From positions 89,038 through 153,037 of the forward strand of contig CAJNDS010000387.1 in NCBI GenBank assembly GCA_905221605.1: a DNA stretch of 64,000 nucleotides. The letters run 5' to 3'. The notes beneath the pieces were generated by a model. It was not told the DNA's origin. It searched no databases and worked only from the letters and a program-made list of their open reading frames with translations. The position numbers and the translations under genes were made by a program. Below, one piece after another: positions 50,797 through 60,067 of the stretch (within the stretch, counting starts at the first letter, position 1; every line of letters starts with the position of its first letter). Origin of the DNA: Symbiodinium natans. Its lineage: Eukaryota > Sar > Dinophyceae > Suessiales > Symbiodiniaceae.

Positions 50797-50905
50797 ACAT
50801 GATGGCACCCTTATCGGGTACCCTCAAAATCTGAGGGGCCGCCTTAAAATCGTAACCCCAAAAAGGACCCTTATTTCGAGAATCCCCCAGGTCTTGTTTG
50901 TATCT
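50797..50905. mobile_element. TIR element family K, degenerate copy
   Basis: CACCCTTATCGGGTACC at the left and AAGGACCCTTATTTCGAGAA at the right recall the K element at 55826-55929. Confidence 0.35.
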
Positions 50906-50968
50906 ATATACAAAACCGAACGGGGATGCTATAAAGATGATCCTCAGCCAGGTTCCAAGGAGAGTATG

Positions 50969-51068
50969 CTTGGAGCCCTTTTTTCACTTAGTAAGGTGGG
51001 CTATGGGGAGTGTAAGAGGGCTTGTAGGGGATACCAAGTAGATATGCTAAGCCACAAGAGCTTCCAAG
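50969..51068. mobile_element. TIR element, family C
   Basis: Begins CTTGGAGCCCTTTTTTCACT, ends CCACAAGAGCTTCCAAG; interior AGGTGGGCTATGGGGAG. Same orientation as the cluster at 29184-31949. Confidence 0.65.
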
Positions 51069-51525
51069 TAGCCCACACAGAGCTGAGGGAGATAAGCAAC
51101 GGGGCTTGGGGAGGTCTTGGAGGCCTTTCGGGAGGGGGGTCCGTTCTGGGGTTTCAAAGGGGTTAAGGGCTAGGCGTTTACGGGTTTATGGGTTCAGGGC
51201 TTTAAGGTTTTAGGGCTTTGTTCAGGCATTTCTGAGAGGTTCCTGAAGGTTCTTTATCGGGTCCTCCAAGTTACCCCAAAAGAACAGTACTTCCAAGATA
51301 AGTAATTAAGGTACAAAATAAAAGTATTCTGCTTTGGGTCCGACATTCATTTCTATGAACCCCATAAAGCCCTATCCGCCGTGCGGGCTTGCAAGCCCCA
51401 CAACCCTACAACCCTTAATCCTATCTAAACCCACCCTTCAAGTACCTTGCTTTCCCTAAGCGACCCCAAACCCTCAACCCTCAACCCTAAACCCTAAACC
51501 CTAAACCCTTGCTTTAGCTCCTCAG

Positions 51526-51640
51526 GCTGGGTACCGGCCACGGTGGCTGCTTTAGCCGTGGAGGCGGCGCCGCCACGGGCGCAGGACACGGAGCGACCCG
51601 GAGACAACAGAGGGCATGAAATGCAATTTCTACTACTTGC
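51526..51640 (+). CDS. candidate mini-exon
   Basis: Strong acceptor TTGCTTTAGCTCCTCAG. GC/TGG GTA... encodes WVPATVAALAVEAAPPRAQD then TERPGDNRGHEM. The frame runs into the J-family TIR element, so the true end is unknown. Confidence 0.3.
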
Positions 51641-51819
51641 TTAAGAACCCCGCCCCAAAAAAAAAACAAACATTAGAAAAACATTAAGAAGAAGAGAATT
51701 TCTTCCTCATCAGGTTCTTCCTCATCAATCAGGGCGATATGGGGATTAACATTGTTTTTGTTTTTCTTTGTTGTTCTTTTTGTTTTTTTGGGGGGGGGGG
51801 GCTCTTAAGCAAATAGTAG
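51630..51819. mobile_element. TIR element, family J
   Basis: Begins CTACTACTTGCTTAAGAACC, ends CTCTTAAGCAAATAGTAG, with A-rich and T-rich arms forming an extended inverted repeat. 190 bp. Confidence 0.6.
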
Positions 51820-52630
51820 TTTTGGGAATGATTTTAAGCCCCCTGAACCCTAAATCTAAGGCTGAAGGCGTGGGGGTTTTAGAGTTCAGCATGTGGGGTC
51901 CTGTGTCTTTAATCTAGGAGCATGGCACGTGGGGTTCGGGCGTTTAAGTGTAGGTTTAGAGTCGATGGTTCTGGCAGAGCTGTGCAGCTTAACAATTCCT
52001 GGCACTCGGTCGATCTTCTTCACGCTGCAACAAAGCAGAATGGATTTTCAAGCGGGCCAAATGCCGCCGCAAACCATGCTGGGTGGGACACATACGGTTT
52101 GAATGTTTCTTGCAAAAAACCCTAAACCCTAAACCCAATAAAGGGACCCTAAACCTTGATGCGGAGCGACCCGGCGAGGTAACCAATCCTGTCCCTCTAC
52201 ATGCAGTCATTGCGACGTTCGTCTCCATACCTCGGCCCTCTTTTTGATAGGTTGCTCCGAGAAATATCGGCTTTGCAAGGCTACAGTTACGAGATTTCTC
52301 CGGGCACCCTGACGAAAGCCTCTATCTAAACAAAGCGGCTGAAAGAGAAGCAAGGTGCTTGTCAATAGCCTCGCCTCGCTCGCTCGATGATGCGGGTGAC
52401 ATGAGCACCGTGACCATGGTGCCTCTGCAAGCACTTGCTGTCTTGAGGCTTCGGGAGTTTATGTCTGGCCTGTGATTTCGGGCACCCTAAACCCTAGACC
52501 TCCAACCCTAAACCCGAAGACCCTGTCCTCCTGCCCCACGAAGCCCTGAAAGAATCCCCCTAAACCCTAAACCCTAAACACCTAAACCCCTAAACCCCTA
52601 AACCCCAAACCCTAAACCCGAAGCTGCCAG

Positions 52631-52717
52631 GTCTCAGTGCAGTTCCCGGGCATGGAGTCCGCGGCTCCCTGGTCCAAGTCTGGGGGCTTTGGGGCTCAGG
52701 CCTTTGGGGCGTTTTAA
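52631..52717 (+). CDS. candidate terminal mini-exon
   Basis: GAAGCTGCCAG acceptor; VSVQFPGMESAAPWSKSGGF then GAQAFGAF and TAA. Ser/Gly/Ala-rich. Confidence 0.25.
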   Translation, partial: VSVQFPGMESAAPWSKSGGFGAQAFGAF

Positions 52718-53088
52718 GGGTATGGGGCTTAGGGCTTAGGGTTCAGGGTTTAGGGTTTCGCGTTTAGGGCTTAGGGTTTGGTTAAAGGGCTGACCCTCGG
52801 AGGTTTACAGGCACCTAAGTCAAAAGTCACTTGAGGTCCCTAAAACCCCCAACTCCGTCCCTGTTTACTTGAGATCCTTAGCCGTCTTGGGGCTTGTATG
52901 GGCCTTGTGAATATGATGTTGGGGTGCCAAAGTATAGCCCAGAGCGCTAATCCCTGAACATAATCCCTGCCGAAACACCCCCAAAAATATTTGGGGGGGG
53001 GGGGGGGGGTAAGGGTGTCGAAGCCCTCATCTGCCCCAGACCTGGGGTTTCGAGCCCAGCAGGCGATGTTTAAAAGAGACAACCTGCG

Positions 53089-53152
53089 AAACGCTGAGGC
53101 CCAGGTGCCGTCCTACCTGGTACGGGAAGAGGCCGACGTGATCGAACTCTGA
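53089..53152 (+). CDS. candidate terminal mini-exon
   Basis: AACGCTGAG then AEAQVP-type frame: the segment VPSYLVREEADVIEL ends at TGA (53150-53152). An alternative acceptor is the CCCAG just upstream of GTGCCG. Confidence 0.25.
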
Positions 53153-54249
53153 GACGCCCCTCCATGCCCAGAGAGCCCAAGCAGGGGGTTTAGGGTTTAG
53201 GGTTTAGGGTTTAGGTTTAGGGTTTAGGGTTTAGGGCTAAGGAAAACCCTTCAACTAAGGGGTTTAGGGTATAGGTCATTTCTTAGTAAGGAGGGCCCCG
53301 ATTACAGTTGTAAGGCCTCTTGCTTTTGTTCAAGGACTCTCTGGGACACTTGCACGTGCGGAGGGATCTCTTTCTACGCCATGGTCAGCATACTCTTTCG
53401 GCATTGAGAAAAAGGTATCTAAGCATGATAAGTACTATAAGTGCTATGACGATTATAAGTACTATCAGTTTTGAAAAAAGTACTCTACGTATCATAAGCA
53501 CTCTCGTGCTTTCAAGGTCACAGTCGTAGAAGCAACCTCGCCTCGGGCGTGGGATTGCCATGCTCGTGCCTTTAAAAGCGGGAACCGTGGAGCATTTTCA
53601 GATTCCTGTGATGAGCCCCTGCAGCGCAGCTGAACCGAAACCCTGCAAGGGTTTATCGTTTTGAACCCTAAACCCTAAACCTAAAACCCTGAACCCTAAA
53701 CCTATCGAGCTTTTCACAGAACACATCCACTGCAAGAGGGCTCCAGGAAACGAGGACCCCTTGAACTCTTGGGGCAATTCATTCCATGCACGTCCCCCTT
53801 TGCCAATTTGGAGAACCTTGCGGTGAAACCGCCGTACTGTGGGTGCCTCTTTTTTTCCATAACTCGGCCCGCCGAAGGGGCGTCGCTGCCCTCCTCCTAA
53901 TCCCTGAGTTCAGGCCCAACTCTGAGCTAAGGAGCCGTAATCCCCGAGGCGAGAAGAACAAGACCAGTAACATTCAAAAGGAGATGACTATAAGGATCTC
54001 GGCAATTCTGAGCAGGCTCCTATATAGAGACGCTTCAAGAACCTGACGCTTCAACAGCCCCCCCCTCAGTGCAAAGCTGCTCGGCCAAAGAAGCCGCTCG
54101 AATTCAGGCAGGGCATTTCCCAAACTAGGGTTTCCCTTGCTTTCCCCCAATCCCTCAAAAAGCCAACAAGGGGCTAAACCCTAAACCCTAAACCCTAAAC
54201 CCTAAACCCCCTACCTTGCGGAAAGCCCCCCTGCGCATGCTCCTCGCAG

Positions 54250-54302
54250 AAAATCTGCGGCTGCTCATGGAAGCGAGTCCCGCTTTGCAAGAGCTTCTGG
54301 AG
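54250..54302 (+). CDS. candidate mini-exon, helical
   Basis: Acceptor ATGCTCCTCGCAG. The frame encodes ENLRLLMEASPALQELLE, an amphipathic helix, with a GC donor (GCAAAG) at 54303. Upstream codons (KAPLRMLLA) are open too. Confidence 0.35.
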
Positions 54303-55406
54303 GCAAAGATGCCATCTCACAAACGGATTACCTGCAAAAAAAAAGGGTTTAGGGTTTAGGGTTTAGGGTTTAGGAGTTAGGGTTTAGGAGTTAGGAGTTA
54401 GGAGTTAGGGTTTAGGGAGTTTGAAGAAAAGAGGTCGGAGCATCTAAAAATCGAAGGGGGGACGTGCGTCCATGGAGCATCGGGCCGCTCGGCCCTCCAC
54501 GAAGTTTCGTGTGCCGGAATCTTACAAAAGATTTCTGCATTCGTCTCCACATGCTTTTCAGACCACGCGCCTAAAAAGAGTCCAGGTGGAGGGTTTTGCT
54601 TATGCCGAGTTCTTCAACCGTCGATTAGTGGTTTAGTGGTTTAGGGTTTAGGGTTTAGGGTTTAGGGTGTGCCTGCTTGGCGGCACGGTTGCAATTGAGT
54701 TTTGCATGTTCAGCCCTGTTCTAGCCTCTTCAAACGCGCACTTGTTGTGGCGGCTTAGAATATTGAGACCACAAGCCAAGGTCGGATGTTTGAACAGTCC
54801 GACAAATATGAGCTATCAACATCGATCTGCTACCAACTACAGAAGGCACCCGCCAGTCGAAACCCTCTAAGAACCTAGCTATGGAAGATTGAACCCTAAA
54901 CCCTGAATACAGGGATTGCGGTGCAGTCTCCGAGCTGTTTCCGAGAGTAATGCAGCTCCGGTCGCCTTGGTTAGGACCTGAAGGCAGGAATGCCAGTTCA
55001 GGGTATTAGGGCTTAGGGGTTTCATATTCATCGCTTAGCATCTTCTTGATGTGCATTCTGCTTCGTCAGGTCCTATGTGCGACATGGAAGCTTGAACGTA
55101 TACGGACCAGGTAGGCACCCTAAAAACCTGTGAATTGTCTTGAAAAGCATCCCATGTGATCCGAAAAAAGTCGAAGGCTCCGTGTTATAGTACAGGAACC
55201 ATAGTTGCAGCTTTCTGATCCTCATGCCGAAACCGAGCCGTGCCCAATTTCACGTCGATTTCCTTCGCATTCCGGAGTCGATTGTACAGCACGACTCAGA
55301 AAAAGTTTCACTGAAGACTGAACTGCCCGGAGATTTGGCTTGAGCCTTGGCTGTCTAGAGTCCCTTCTAGGCACTAGACCTGTCTGTAGGTTGAATCACT
55401 CTTGCA

Positions 55407-55826
55407 ATGAAGCAATTTCTTGTGATTGTGGTGACGTCTGTCTTCAGTGGTGCTGCTTGGAAGATTCACTCTTCCGAGCCCACCACAGGAGAAAGACTCC
55501 CACTTCTTGAAGCGAACAGCAGCGCCAGCCCGGGCACCACAGGAGAAAGCCTCGCACTCATTGAGGTGAACAGCAGCGACAGCCCACGCCGCCCCCTGAA
55601 GCGTTCATATCGAATTCCTGACGAAGATTGGAAGGCATACACCCTTGGGGACAAGAAGGCTGCTGAGGCAGCGGCGAAAAGAATGCAGTACAAGGCCGCA
55701 GCCTCACAAGGACTCATCAACATTGCGGCCATTGCTGGAACCTTGGCTGTTGACTGCCTCTCAGACTGGGACAAGGCGGATGACTGTGACGTGGACGCAG
55801 CTAAGCTGAACTATGTTGACCCATAA
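55407..55826 (+). CDS. small secreted or membrane-targeted protein with internal duplication
   Basis: 139 codons from ATG to TAA. Residues 1-17 (MKQFLVIVVTSVFSGAA) are a good signal peptide. An 18-residue unit is then duplicated: TTGERLPLLEANSSASPG and TTGESLALIEVNSSDSPR, encoded by 54-bp repeats at 55482 and 55536. A basic stretch (RRPLKRSYR), an Ala-rich helix (KKAAEAAAKRMQYKAAA) and a short hydrophobic run with Cys residues (NIAAIAGTLAVDC) follow. Acidic at the C-terminus. No family recognised. The TAA is the first base triplet touching a K-family TIR element, so the original 3' end may have been displaced. Upstream 400 bp contain no telomeric arrays, fitting a real gene. Confidence 0.6.
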   Translation: MKQFLVIVVTSVFSGAAWKIHSSEPTTGERLPLLEANSSASPGTTGESLALIEVNSSDSPRRPLKRSYRIPDEDWKAYTLGDKKAAEAAAKRMQYKAAASQGLINIAAIAGTLAVDCLSDWDKADDCDVDAAKLNYVDP

Positions 55827-55929
55827 GGGGGTTTCCGAAATTTGGGTTACCTTATCGGGGTCCTTGTTATACGGGAATCGTACTATTTGGGGGTCTGTAT
55901 TCGGGGTCCCCTATTTTCGTAAATCCCCA
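55826..55929. mobile_element. TIR element, family K, starting at a stop codon
   Basis: Begins GGGGGTTTCCGAAATTTGGG and ends GGGGTCCCCTATTTTCGTAA-ATCCCC, imperfect inverted arms. It begins immediately at the TAA of the secreted-protein ORF. Relatives at 38878 and 50797. Confidence 0.5.
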
Positions 55930-56165
55930 TAATAATGTTTTGCACCGCGCTGTGTTGAGAAGAGATTCCCTCCTTTTCCTTTCACTGCCCATCTTGGTGC
56001 ACAGCAAGTGATGAAACAGAGTTAGTTGATCTAGCCATCCCATGTCTTCATGCCTTTGACTGTTCGAGTGTTGCTTGCAGACTACAAGTAAAGCTATCGC
56101 ACTGGCGAGCAATAGGAGCGAACGTGAAAAGGGTGCGGTCGCACCCCAGTTCCTGTTAATACACA

Positions 56166-56261
56166 CTTGAAGGTTCACCCCTAATTATAGGGGTTATCCC
56201 AATTATAAGTAGGGTTCTAAGTACAGTTATAATTGGTTAGTAAGTCCCATGAACCCTCAAG
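56166..56261. mobile_element. TIR element, family B
   Basis: Ends CTTGAAGGTTCA and TGAACCCTCAAG; interior AAGTACAGTTATAATTGGTT as in the other B copies. Confidence 0.65.
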
Positions 56262-57047
56262 CAAGCTTCTGCGCCCGCAAAGAGCACAGCGCACCCAGCC
56301 ACGAATCTACCACCACGCTGTGGCAGCGCCACACGTCTGGACAGGCATTTAAACCCTAAACCCTAAACCCTAAACCCTAAATCCTAAACCCTAAACCCTA
56401 AACCCTAAACCCTAAACCCTAAACCCTAAACCCTAAACCCTAACCAGCAGCTAGAGCCCCATAGTCGCCCTCAGCCGAGATTGTCTGGCCAAGCTTGCTT
56501 GGCTCAAGCCTAGGTGCATTCATAACTCTTCCTGTGTTGAGCGGAAGCATGTAGAAGCCATACGTGCACGAAATACAGGTCCGACTTAGACTTCAGCTGC
56601 GCTGCTGTAGAAAAAGGGCCGGAGATTCGTGTGGACAAACGGGTTTAGGGATGGATGTTACACTTAGGGTTTGGGGTTTAGGTTTGGGTCATTTTCCCTC
56701 GTACGACATGTGAGGCAGCTGGAAGGGAGATGACCGTCTCCGCGGTTGGCACAATCACGGCGGCACTCACAATTGCCGCGGGGCCTTATGCTCCTGTTGT
56801 TGGGCACCTGGGACAAGCTTCATCCAAGATATCCTAAGGCCGAAGAGCCACCCTACACCCTAAACTCTAAACCCTATATAAACCCTAAATAAACCCTATA
56901 TAAACCCTAAACCCTATAAAAACCCTAAACCCTGATAAACACCCCAAACATGAATGAGCACATTGTGCGCGGAGCTGAGGCCTCTGCTCTCATTCGGAAC
57001 CACGTTCATCTTAGATCGATTTTGGCCTCCTGAGGCTCCAGCACGTC

Positions 57048-57098
57048 TAGTTTTGCTGATTCTTTTGGGGTTTAGGGTTTAGTTTTGCTGATTCTTTT
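57048..57098. repeat. 19-bp perfect direct repeats around a short telomeric insert
   Basis: TAGTTTTGCTGATTCTTTT at 57048-57066 and 57080-57098 bracket GGGGTTTAGGGTT. A telomeric array follows the second copy. Confidence 0.75.
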
Positions 57099-57163
57099 AG
57101 GGTTTAGGGTTTAGGGTTTAGGCTAAGGGTTTAGGGTTCATGGCCGCCTTAGCCCCGTGAAAG

Positions 57164-57259
57164 GAGAAGGTCGACCCCTTGCAGGAGTTGAAGGAGGAGC
57201 TGTTGGAGACCATGGATATCAAAATCGACGCCGCCTTGTTCCTGGGAACTAGCGTTTAG
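57164..57259 (+). CDS. candidate mini-exon, coiled-coil-like
   Basis: After a GTGAAAG acceptor the frame encodes EKVDPLQELKEELLETMDIK then IDAALFLGTS; the stop TAG is formed by the following TTTAG-like repeat. The heptad-like Leu/Glu pattern suggests a helix. Confidence 0.35.
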   Translation, partial: EKVDPLQELKEELLETMDIKIDAALFLGTSV

Positions 57260-57415
57260 GGCTTAGGGCTTAGGGTTTAGGGTTTAGGGTTTACAGTCAA
57301 TGTCGGTGACCACAAATAGCAACGCATCGTAGCGTGTCCCCTGACTCGGCACTCTGAAACTACCCTAAACCCTGAGCCTATATCCTCCGACTCTTCGCTT
57401 TCCTGGCTTCCACAG

Positions 57416-57599
57416 AAAACGTACATACGAGATAACAGCGCTAGACCAGCTAGAGTTTGTTGGGCTTCGAAGGTCTTGCACGGTGTCGCGCGCTCTAGAA
57501 TGCATCGCTTACGCAAGGCTCCGACAGAGCTTCGCAGAGGTGGAAGTCGAGATTGCACACTACGAACGTGAGCTGAGTACTGTGCTCAGTCGCCCCAAG
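57416..57599 (+). CDS. candidate exon (helical), first of the right-hand gene region
   Basis: Acceptor CTTCCACAG. Encodes KRTYEITALDQLEFVGLRRS then CTVSRALECIAYARLRQSFA and EVEVEIAHYERELSTVLSRP-K; donor GTGTGC at 57600 in phase 0. The last third is helix/coiled-coil-like. The intron that follows is largely a microsatellite and joins in phase to 57881. Confidence 0.4.
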
Positions 57600-57602
57600 G
57601 TG

Positions 57603-57614
57603 TGCGTGTGTGCG

Positions 57615-57685
<71 letters not shown>

Positions 57686-57722
57686 GTGTGTGTGTGTGTG
57701 TGCTTCTGTGTGTGTGTGTGTC
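57603..57722. repeat. (TCTG)n-(TG)n microsatellite inside a candidate intron
   Basis: About 17 TCTG units followed by TG units. It immediately follows the donor at 57600. The apparent Cys/Val/Ser-repeat proteins on both strands here are artefacts. Confidence 0.85.
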
Positions 57723-57880
57723 ATTATTTGCATGTGGGTGATGATTGCCTTGAGCCAAGCTGCGCAAAGAAGGCCCTTGAGCCACAAACCTCCCAGAGAG
57801 GGGGGCCCAGCAGATAGAGCTAGCATTGCATGGTGAAGTATGTTTTCAGGTTTTGTGTGCTGCAATCCTCATCAATGCAG

Positions 57881-58018
57881 TCAGAAACAGAACAGGAGCA
57901 CCATGAGAGAACAACAAATGAGACTCGACAATTGAGACAGTGTAGCGGCTCAGGGGGAGCATCGCAGATGATGAAACAAGGAGTGTCAGACGAAACCGGC
58001 ACGAAACCAGAGACCTGA
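57881..58018 (+). CDS. candidate terminal exon
   Basis: Acceptor ATCAATGCAG, phase 0. Encodes SETEQEHHERTTNETRQLRQ then CSGSGGASQMMKQGVSDETG, TKPET and TGA. Hydrophilic, probably disordered tail of the protein begun at 57416. Confidence 0.4.
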   Translation, partial: SETEQEHHERTTNETRQLRQCSGSGGASQMMKQGVSDETGTKPET

Positions 58019-58310
58019 CAATCCTCCCCACGATCCCCCCTTTTACCTGCTCCACGCCCAGCCAATTACAAATTGCTAGATCCGCTTGAACCGGCCCCTA
58101 GCACACCCTAAACCCCAACAGGCTGGGCAGCGAAGATGTTCCCGGCAATGAAGCCAGATGTACGGATGCCCTACGGCCTATCTCTGGAGAGCCAATCTGC
58201 AAGGTTGAAGGAGCCCGGCGCCACTTTCAGCTCCAGGGCTTGCGCTGCTTGCGCCTGCTTTGCCTTTGAAACACATCTCGCGTTTTCTGCTGTCTTGTGA
58301 TTTCTCACAG

Positions 58311-58427
58311 GACTTGCTGTTTATGGAGTGCTTGACCCAGCATTTCGGGACTGACAAGTGCAAGGACCTGTTTTCTGACCAGCACGGGAAGATTCAGTAC
58401 ATGTCTAGGATAGACTCTGCCATCCAT
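58311..58427 (+). CDS. candidate exon with GC donor
   Basis: Acceptor GATTTCTCACAG, exactly 39 codons: DLLFMECLTQHFGTDKCKDL then FSDQHGKIQYMSRIDSAIH. Ends at GCAAGT, a consensus GC-type donor. Phase 0. Confidence 0.45.
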
Positions 58428-58479
58428 GCAAGTACATGCCTGGCACCCATACATTCGTCCTGTCTCAGCCTGATTCCAG

Positions 58480-58740
58480 AGGGCTGATGTGAAGGAGCGC
58501 ATAGCTCACGGTGGGCTCGTCGTCCTCATTCCGCTGATGGAAGCACACATTGCCTTACTTCAAGACCTGTCACACTTTGCAGCAACGAATGAGCAAAGTC
58601 ACAAAGAGCGGCTGCTGAATGCTTTCAATGCTGTTGGCTGTCCAAATCGAAACGTCGATCAAGTGAAAATCGACGCATGGAAACAAATGGACGACGACAA
58701 CTTGAAGGCCAACATGCTCAGCATCTGCCAATCAAGTGGT
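58480..58740 (+). CDS. candidate exon following a 52-bp GC-AG intron
   Basis: Acceptor CTGATTCCAG. Phase 0 encodes RADVKERIAHGGLVVLIPLM then EAHIALLQDLSHFAATNEQS, HKERLLNAFNAVG and further open codons. The 3' end lies in or near AAGTGGTCAGTCAAGTGG. A strong helical pattern; no family recognised. Confidence 0.45.
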
Positions 58741-58860
58741 CAGTCAAGTGGTCAGCGTGCACTTTGCTGTGGCGACGTTGATGGCTGTCCGCGGAGCTGC
58801 ATGGAGTTGAGGCATGCTCCCGCGACCATGAAAGACATTCTCATGGACAAACAACGCCAG

Positions 58861-59069
58861 GCCCTTCTTACGCAGCGCATCCGCACTTCATTTCGGGGTT
58901 GTGTAACAAGCGCAGCAAGGTGCTCAATCTCATGTCGCGCAGCAGGCACAAGCAATCAAGTGCCAAGATCCCGGCTATGTACCCGACACAGTTTCTAAAA
59001 TTGCGCAATGAGATCGTTACCAAACGTGCCCAAATGTTGCCGACTACATTCAATCCAAACCTGGCTTGA
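58861..59069 (+). CDS. candidate terminal exon
   Basis: Acceptor ACAACGCCAG. GC/CCT TCT... encodes PSYAAHPHFISGLCNKRSKV then LNLMSRSRHKQSSAKIPAMY, PTQFLKLRNEIVTKRAQMLP, TTFNPNLA and TGA. Basic. Confidence 0.4.
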
Positions 59070-59145
59070 CCACTTGTGGCGTCTCAGTGTGTGCAACGAG
59101 AAATGTACCATCAGTGACTAGTGACTTCGGTCCATGAACTTCCAG

Positions 59146-59335
59146 TACGTGCCACGAGAAAACTTCCTCGCTTGTGGCACAAATGTGCTCATGTGTGGAA
59201 GATCTCGCGGGCTTGAGCCGTAGGTACACGGAGCTTTGGGAGAACGGCAAAGGAGTCTATTTCGCGGAGCAGTTGGGAAAGATCAAGTGCAACACCCGCA
59301 GACGCCGCCGCCGCCGGGAACCAGAGCACAGGCAT
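59146..59335 (+). CDS. candidate exon
   Basis: Acceptor AACTTCCAG, donor GTAAGC. 63 codons: TCHEKTSSLVAQMCSCVEDL then AGLSRRYTELWENGKGVYFA, EQLGKIKCNT and an Arg run. The following intron carries the J-family TIR element at 59358-59480. Confidence 0.4.
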
Positions 59336-59357
59336 GTAAGCACTGCTCACCACTAAG

Positions 59358-59480
59358 CCTACCACTATTTGCTTAAGAGCCCCCAAAAAACACAAGATTG
59401 TAATATCTATACTACCTGTATAAGGATTCATATGTTTTTTGCGTTCTTTTGGGGCTTTTAAGCAAAAAGTAAAAGGTAGG
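59358..59480. mobile_element. TIR element, family J, within a candidate intron
   Basis: Begins CCTACCACTATTTGCTTAAG and ends TTAAGCAAAAAGTAAAAGGT-AGG. About 123 bp. Confidence 0.65.
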
Positions 59481-59665
59481 GAATGATGGATCCGTACATT
59501 GTACCCCCCTTTATGGGAATCAAGGAGGGGTATGGCGTTGAGAGCTGAGGGCTGAGTATGTAGAACGTATGTTCAGGGCCAACTAGAATCTTGGCCCTGA
59601 GACCCTAGATGTACTTGAACATCAACTTTGAACAACTAAACCTAAGCTGTTGCAATGCTGCACAG

Positions 59666-59817
59666 GCGGCGGGCAACTGAATGCACAGATGCAGGCGGCC
59701 AGCGAATCAACTTTCAGAAGAACCTTAATCGCCGCCGTCGGGATGGTTCTTGGCAGGGCTGGCATCCCTTATACACAAAGCAAGCCGACGAGTGACTTGG
59801 GCCGTGCTTGTGGGGGG
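59666..59817 (+). CDS. candidate exon
   Basis: Acceptor GCTGCACAG. Encodes GGQLNAQMQAASESTFRRTL then IAAVGMVLGRAGIPYTQSKP and TSDLGRACGG; GT donor at 59818, phase 0. Confidence 0.4.
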
Positions 59818-59877
59818 GTTGCTTCTTCTTTCTTTGTGTGCCCCCAATGATGAAGCTGCCGGTGATGGTTGCTCGAG

Positions 59878-60067
59878 ATAAGGTATGACGCCTTGCGACG
59901 GAACATTGAGAGCGGCGAGAGCTTTTTGCGAGCCAGACAGCACATCACGCCGGATGTGACGAAGCTAGTCTTTGTGAAATCTGTGGTCCAGCCGACCTCC
60001 ACCAACGCATACACATACTTTCAGTTCGAAGGCGATTTTGGGGGCACTCCGCTCAGTAGCATCCCAG
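59878..60067 (+). CDS. candidate exon
   Basis: Acceptor GCTCGAG, phase 0. Encodes IRYDALRRNIESGESFLRAR then QHITPDVTKLVFVKSVVQPT, STNAYTYFQFEGDFGGTPLS and SIP-G; donor GTGGGG. One of the most protein-like stretches in the region. A possible next exon begins at 60109 after a very short 41-bp intron (SESMADCEMVRGFALWTLGA). Confidence 0.45.

Larger units (their letters stand above)
46311..55406. repeat. telomeric-repeat and TIR-element block with exon-like islands
   Basis: Arrays at 46737-46805 (ending in a C run), 46925-47048, 47525-47567, a GGGCTTA-variant array 48010-48150, 48260-48330, 48685-48780, 49410-49470, 50165-50310, 51480-51510, 52560-52620, 53188-53240, 54175-54210, 54340-54415 and 54645-54667. 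A G run is at 52994-53011. AT-rich unique DNA at about 47165-47285 holds nothing recognisable. Small ORFs at 49461-50004, 50335-50750, 52207-52434, 53786-54046 and 54667-54870 have no recognised product. Confidence 0.75.
55930..57163. other. spacer with a TIR element and telomeric arrays
   Basis: Holds the B-family element at 56166-56261, a ~13-unit CCCTAAA array at 56350-56443, CCCTATATAAA-type variants at 56860-56940, and the duplicated segment at 57048-57098. A 103-codon minus ORF at 55867-56178 overlaps the TIR element and is not supported. Confidence 0.6.

Noticed and set aside
57495-57865. Long Thr/Asp/Arg/Gln or Cys/Leu/Ser repeat ORFs over the TCTG microsatellite
   Set aside because: Simple-repeat artefacts; the plus-strand microsatellite fits better as an intron.
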